Shown: piece by piece, positions 63,093 through 64,000 of the stretch
How the letters are laid out: every line of letters starts with the position of its first letter
How positions within the stretch are numbered: the stretch's first letter is position 1
Assembly: GCA_964594635.1 (NCBI GenBank)
Contig: CAZQMV010000008.1
Coordinates: forward strand, 1 to 64,000
Source: Berkiella sp964594635
Lineage (GTDB): Bacteria > Pseudomonadota > Gammaproteobacteria > Berkiellales > Berkiellaceae
Direction: 5' to 3'
Length of the DNA stretch: 64,000 bases
Position numbers and translations under genes: made by a program
Notes under the pieces: model-generated
What the model was told of the DNA's origin: nothing
What the model saw: only the letters and a program-made list of their open reading frames with translations
Database searches by the model: none

Positions 63093-64000
63093 ATGATGAG
63101 TGTAGATAAGCATATTAAAACACTTCTCGTTGTAGCAGCATTATGTGGGATGACGTTTGCGGCAGAAGCTGCTAAATCCAAAGAGGCTGCATCAACAAAG
63201 CAACCCAATATTATTGTCATTATGGGGGATGATATTGGTTGGTTTAATATCGGTGCTTACCATCAAGGGATCATGTCTGGTAAAACCCCCAATTTAGATA
63301 AACTCGCTGCCGAAGGCATGCGTTTTACTGATTATTATGCGGAAGCCAGTTGTACCGCAGGTCGTGCAAATTTCATTACTGGTGAATTACCGATTCGTAC
63401 CGGGTTAACAACGGTAGGCCAAGCAGGTGCTGATGTGGGTATGCCAGATACAGCACCGACCATTGCTACTGCCTTAAAATCGATGGGCTATGCAACCGGT
63501 CAATTTGGTAAGAACCACTTAGGCGATTTAAATAAATATCTGCCTTGTGTTCATGGTTTTGATAATTTCTTTGGTTATCTTTACCATTTAGATGCAATGT
63601 CCGATCCTTCTTGGTATTCGTATCCTAAAGATCCCAAATTTCGTGCAGAATATGGTCCACGTAATATGGTTGAATGTGCCGCAACCGATACAAACGACAC
63701 AACTAACATGCCACGTTGGGGTGTTGTCGGTAAGCAGACCGTAAAAGATGAAGGTCCGCTCGATCCTAAAAGAATGGAAACGGTAGATGATGAAATTTTA
63801 GCCAAAACATTTGATTTTATGAATAAAGCTAAGTCAGATGGTAAGCCATTTTTTATCTGGCTTAATCCGACCCGTATGCATATTTTTACTTTCTTATCAG
63901 ACAAATATAAAGCGCAGATGAATTCTGATACCAACTATGGTCTAGAAGAAGCAGGGATGATGCAGTTAGATGATATCGTTGGTGGAGTGATGAAGTATTT
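63093..64000 (+). CDS. Arylsulfatase (Cys-type sulfatase), partial at window end
   Basis: AAGGAAGTTA precedes ATG-ATG at 63093; either may start. Signal peptide (LLVVAALCGMTFAAEA), so periplasmic or exported. Metal site: NIIVIMGDDIGWFN. Formylglycine signature: C87-T-A-G-R91 in EASCTAGRANFITG, the C-x-(P/A)-x-R motif with Ala at the third position. Then ALKSMGYATGQFGKNHLGD, the usual Lys-His pair of the active site, and FLSDKYKAQM towards the edge. About 300 of an expected ~500-550 residues are present. It needs a formylglycine-generating or AslB-like maturase elsewhere. Confidence 0.92.
   Translation, partial: MMSVDKHIKTLLVVAALCGMTFAAEAAKSKEAASTKQPNIIVIMGDDIGWFNIGAYHQGIMSGKTPNLDKLAAEGMRFTDYYAEASCTAGRANFITGELPIRTGLTTVGQAGADVGMPDTAPTIATALKSMGYATGQFGKNHLGDLNKYLPCVHGFDNFFGYLYHLDAMSDPSWYSYPKDPKFRAEYGPRNMVECAATDTNDTTNMPRWGVVGKQTVKDEGPLDPKRMETVDDEILAKTFDFMNKAKSDGKPFFIWLNPTRMHIFTFLSDKYKAQMNSDTNYGLEEAGMMQLDDIVGGVMKY

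Overview
The window looks like the chromosome of a host-associated gammaproteobacterium of the Legionellales, perhaps close to Candidatus Berkiella or Coxiellaceae. This is inferred from gene content and AT-rich coding sequence, not from a marker gene. About half of the coding DNA is long, helical or ankyrin-bearing proteins with eukaryote-like or effector-like motifs: a Ulp1-type peptidase, a YopJ-like fold, a CX5R phosphoinositide phosphatase, a kinase-like fold, a Fic protein and a permuted cysteine peptidase. These lie among ordinary housekeeping genes (arfB, lhr, YbaK-like deacylase, Zn alcohol dehydrogenase, SMR pump, USP, GNAT).

Layout. 0-12 kb: tRNA-Arg(ACG), arfB, three ankyrin or effector-like genes, USP, a secreted serine hydrolase, a membrane protein, and a large gene whose H-E-(C) spacing matches YopJ but has Ala at the Cys position. 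12-24 kb: three small secreted proteins, a Lys/Ala-rich membrane protein, an ankyrin plus cysteine-peptidase protein, a YbaK-like deacylase, a 1112-aa protein with three AAA modules and an M41 peptidase, a Ulp1-like peptidase, an alcohol dehydrogenase and tRNA-Arg(TCG). Behind that tRNA is a 155-bp tandem repeat array built of hairpins and broken by a 100-N assembly gap.

24-36 kb: a Fic gene with an operator-rich promoter; an operon of methyltransferase, DUF2490-like protein and a zinc-ribbon gene split by two frameshifts; a coiled-coil gene coupled to a HAD phosphatase; small membrane proteins; an LHH-type HNH nuclease; and a GNAT protein. 36-53 kb: a CX5R phosphatase effector, a 1103-aa helical protein, lhr, an SMR pump and several unrecognised proteins. 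53-56 kb: a cluster of small helical proteins that appear to share an N-terminal module of about 60 residues, also seen at 44.1 kb.

56.6-62.7 kb: the most striking locus. A 1921-aa ankyrin-repeat protein ends in a complete colicin E3-type 16S rRNase domain and is followed by a small acidic, probable immunity gene. The window ends in a hairpin-rich intergenic stretch and the start of a Cys-type sulfatase.

Most genes stand alone or in pairs. Clear transcription units are 8200-9942, 27863-25826 (minus), 29894-32343, 56324-54698 (minus) and 56648-62715.
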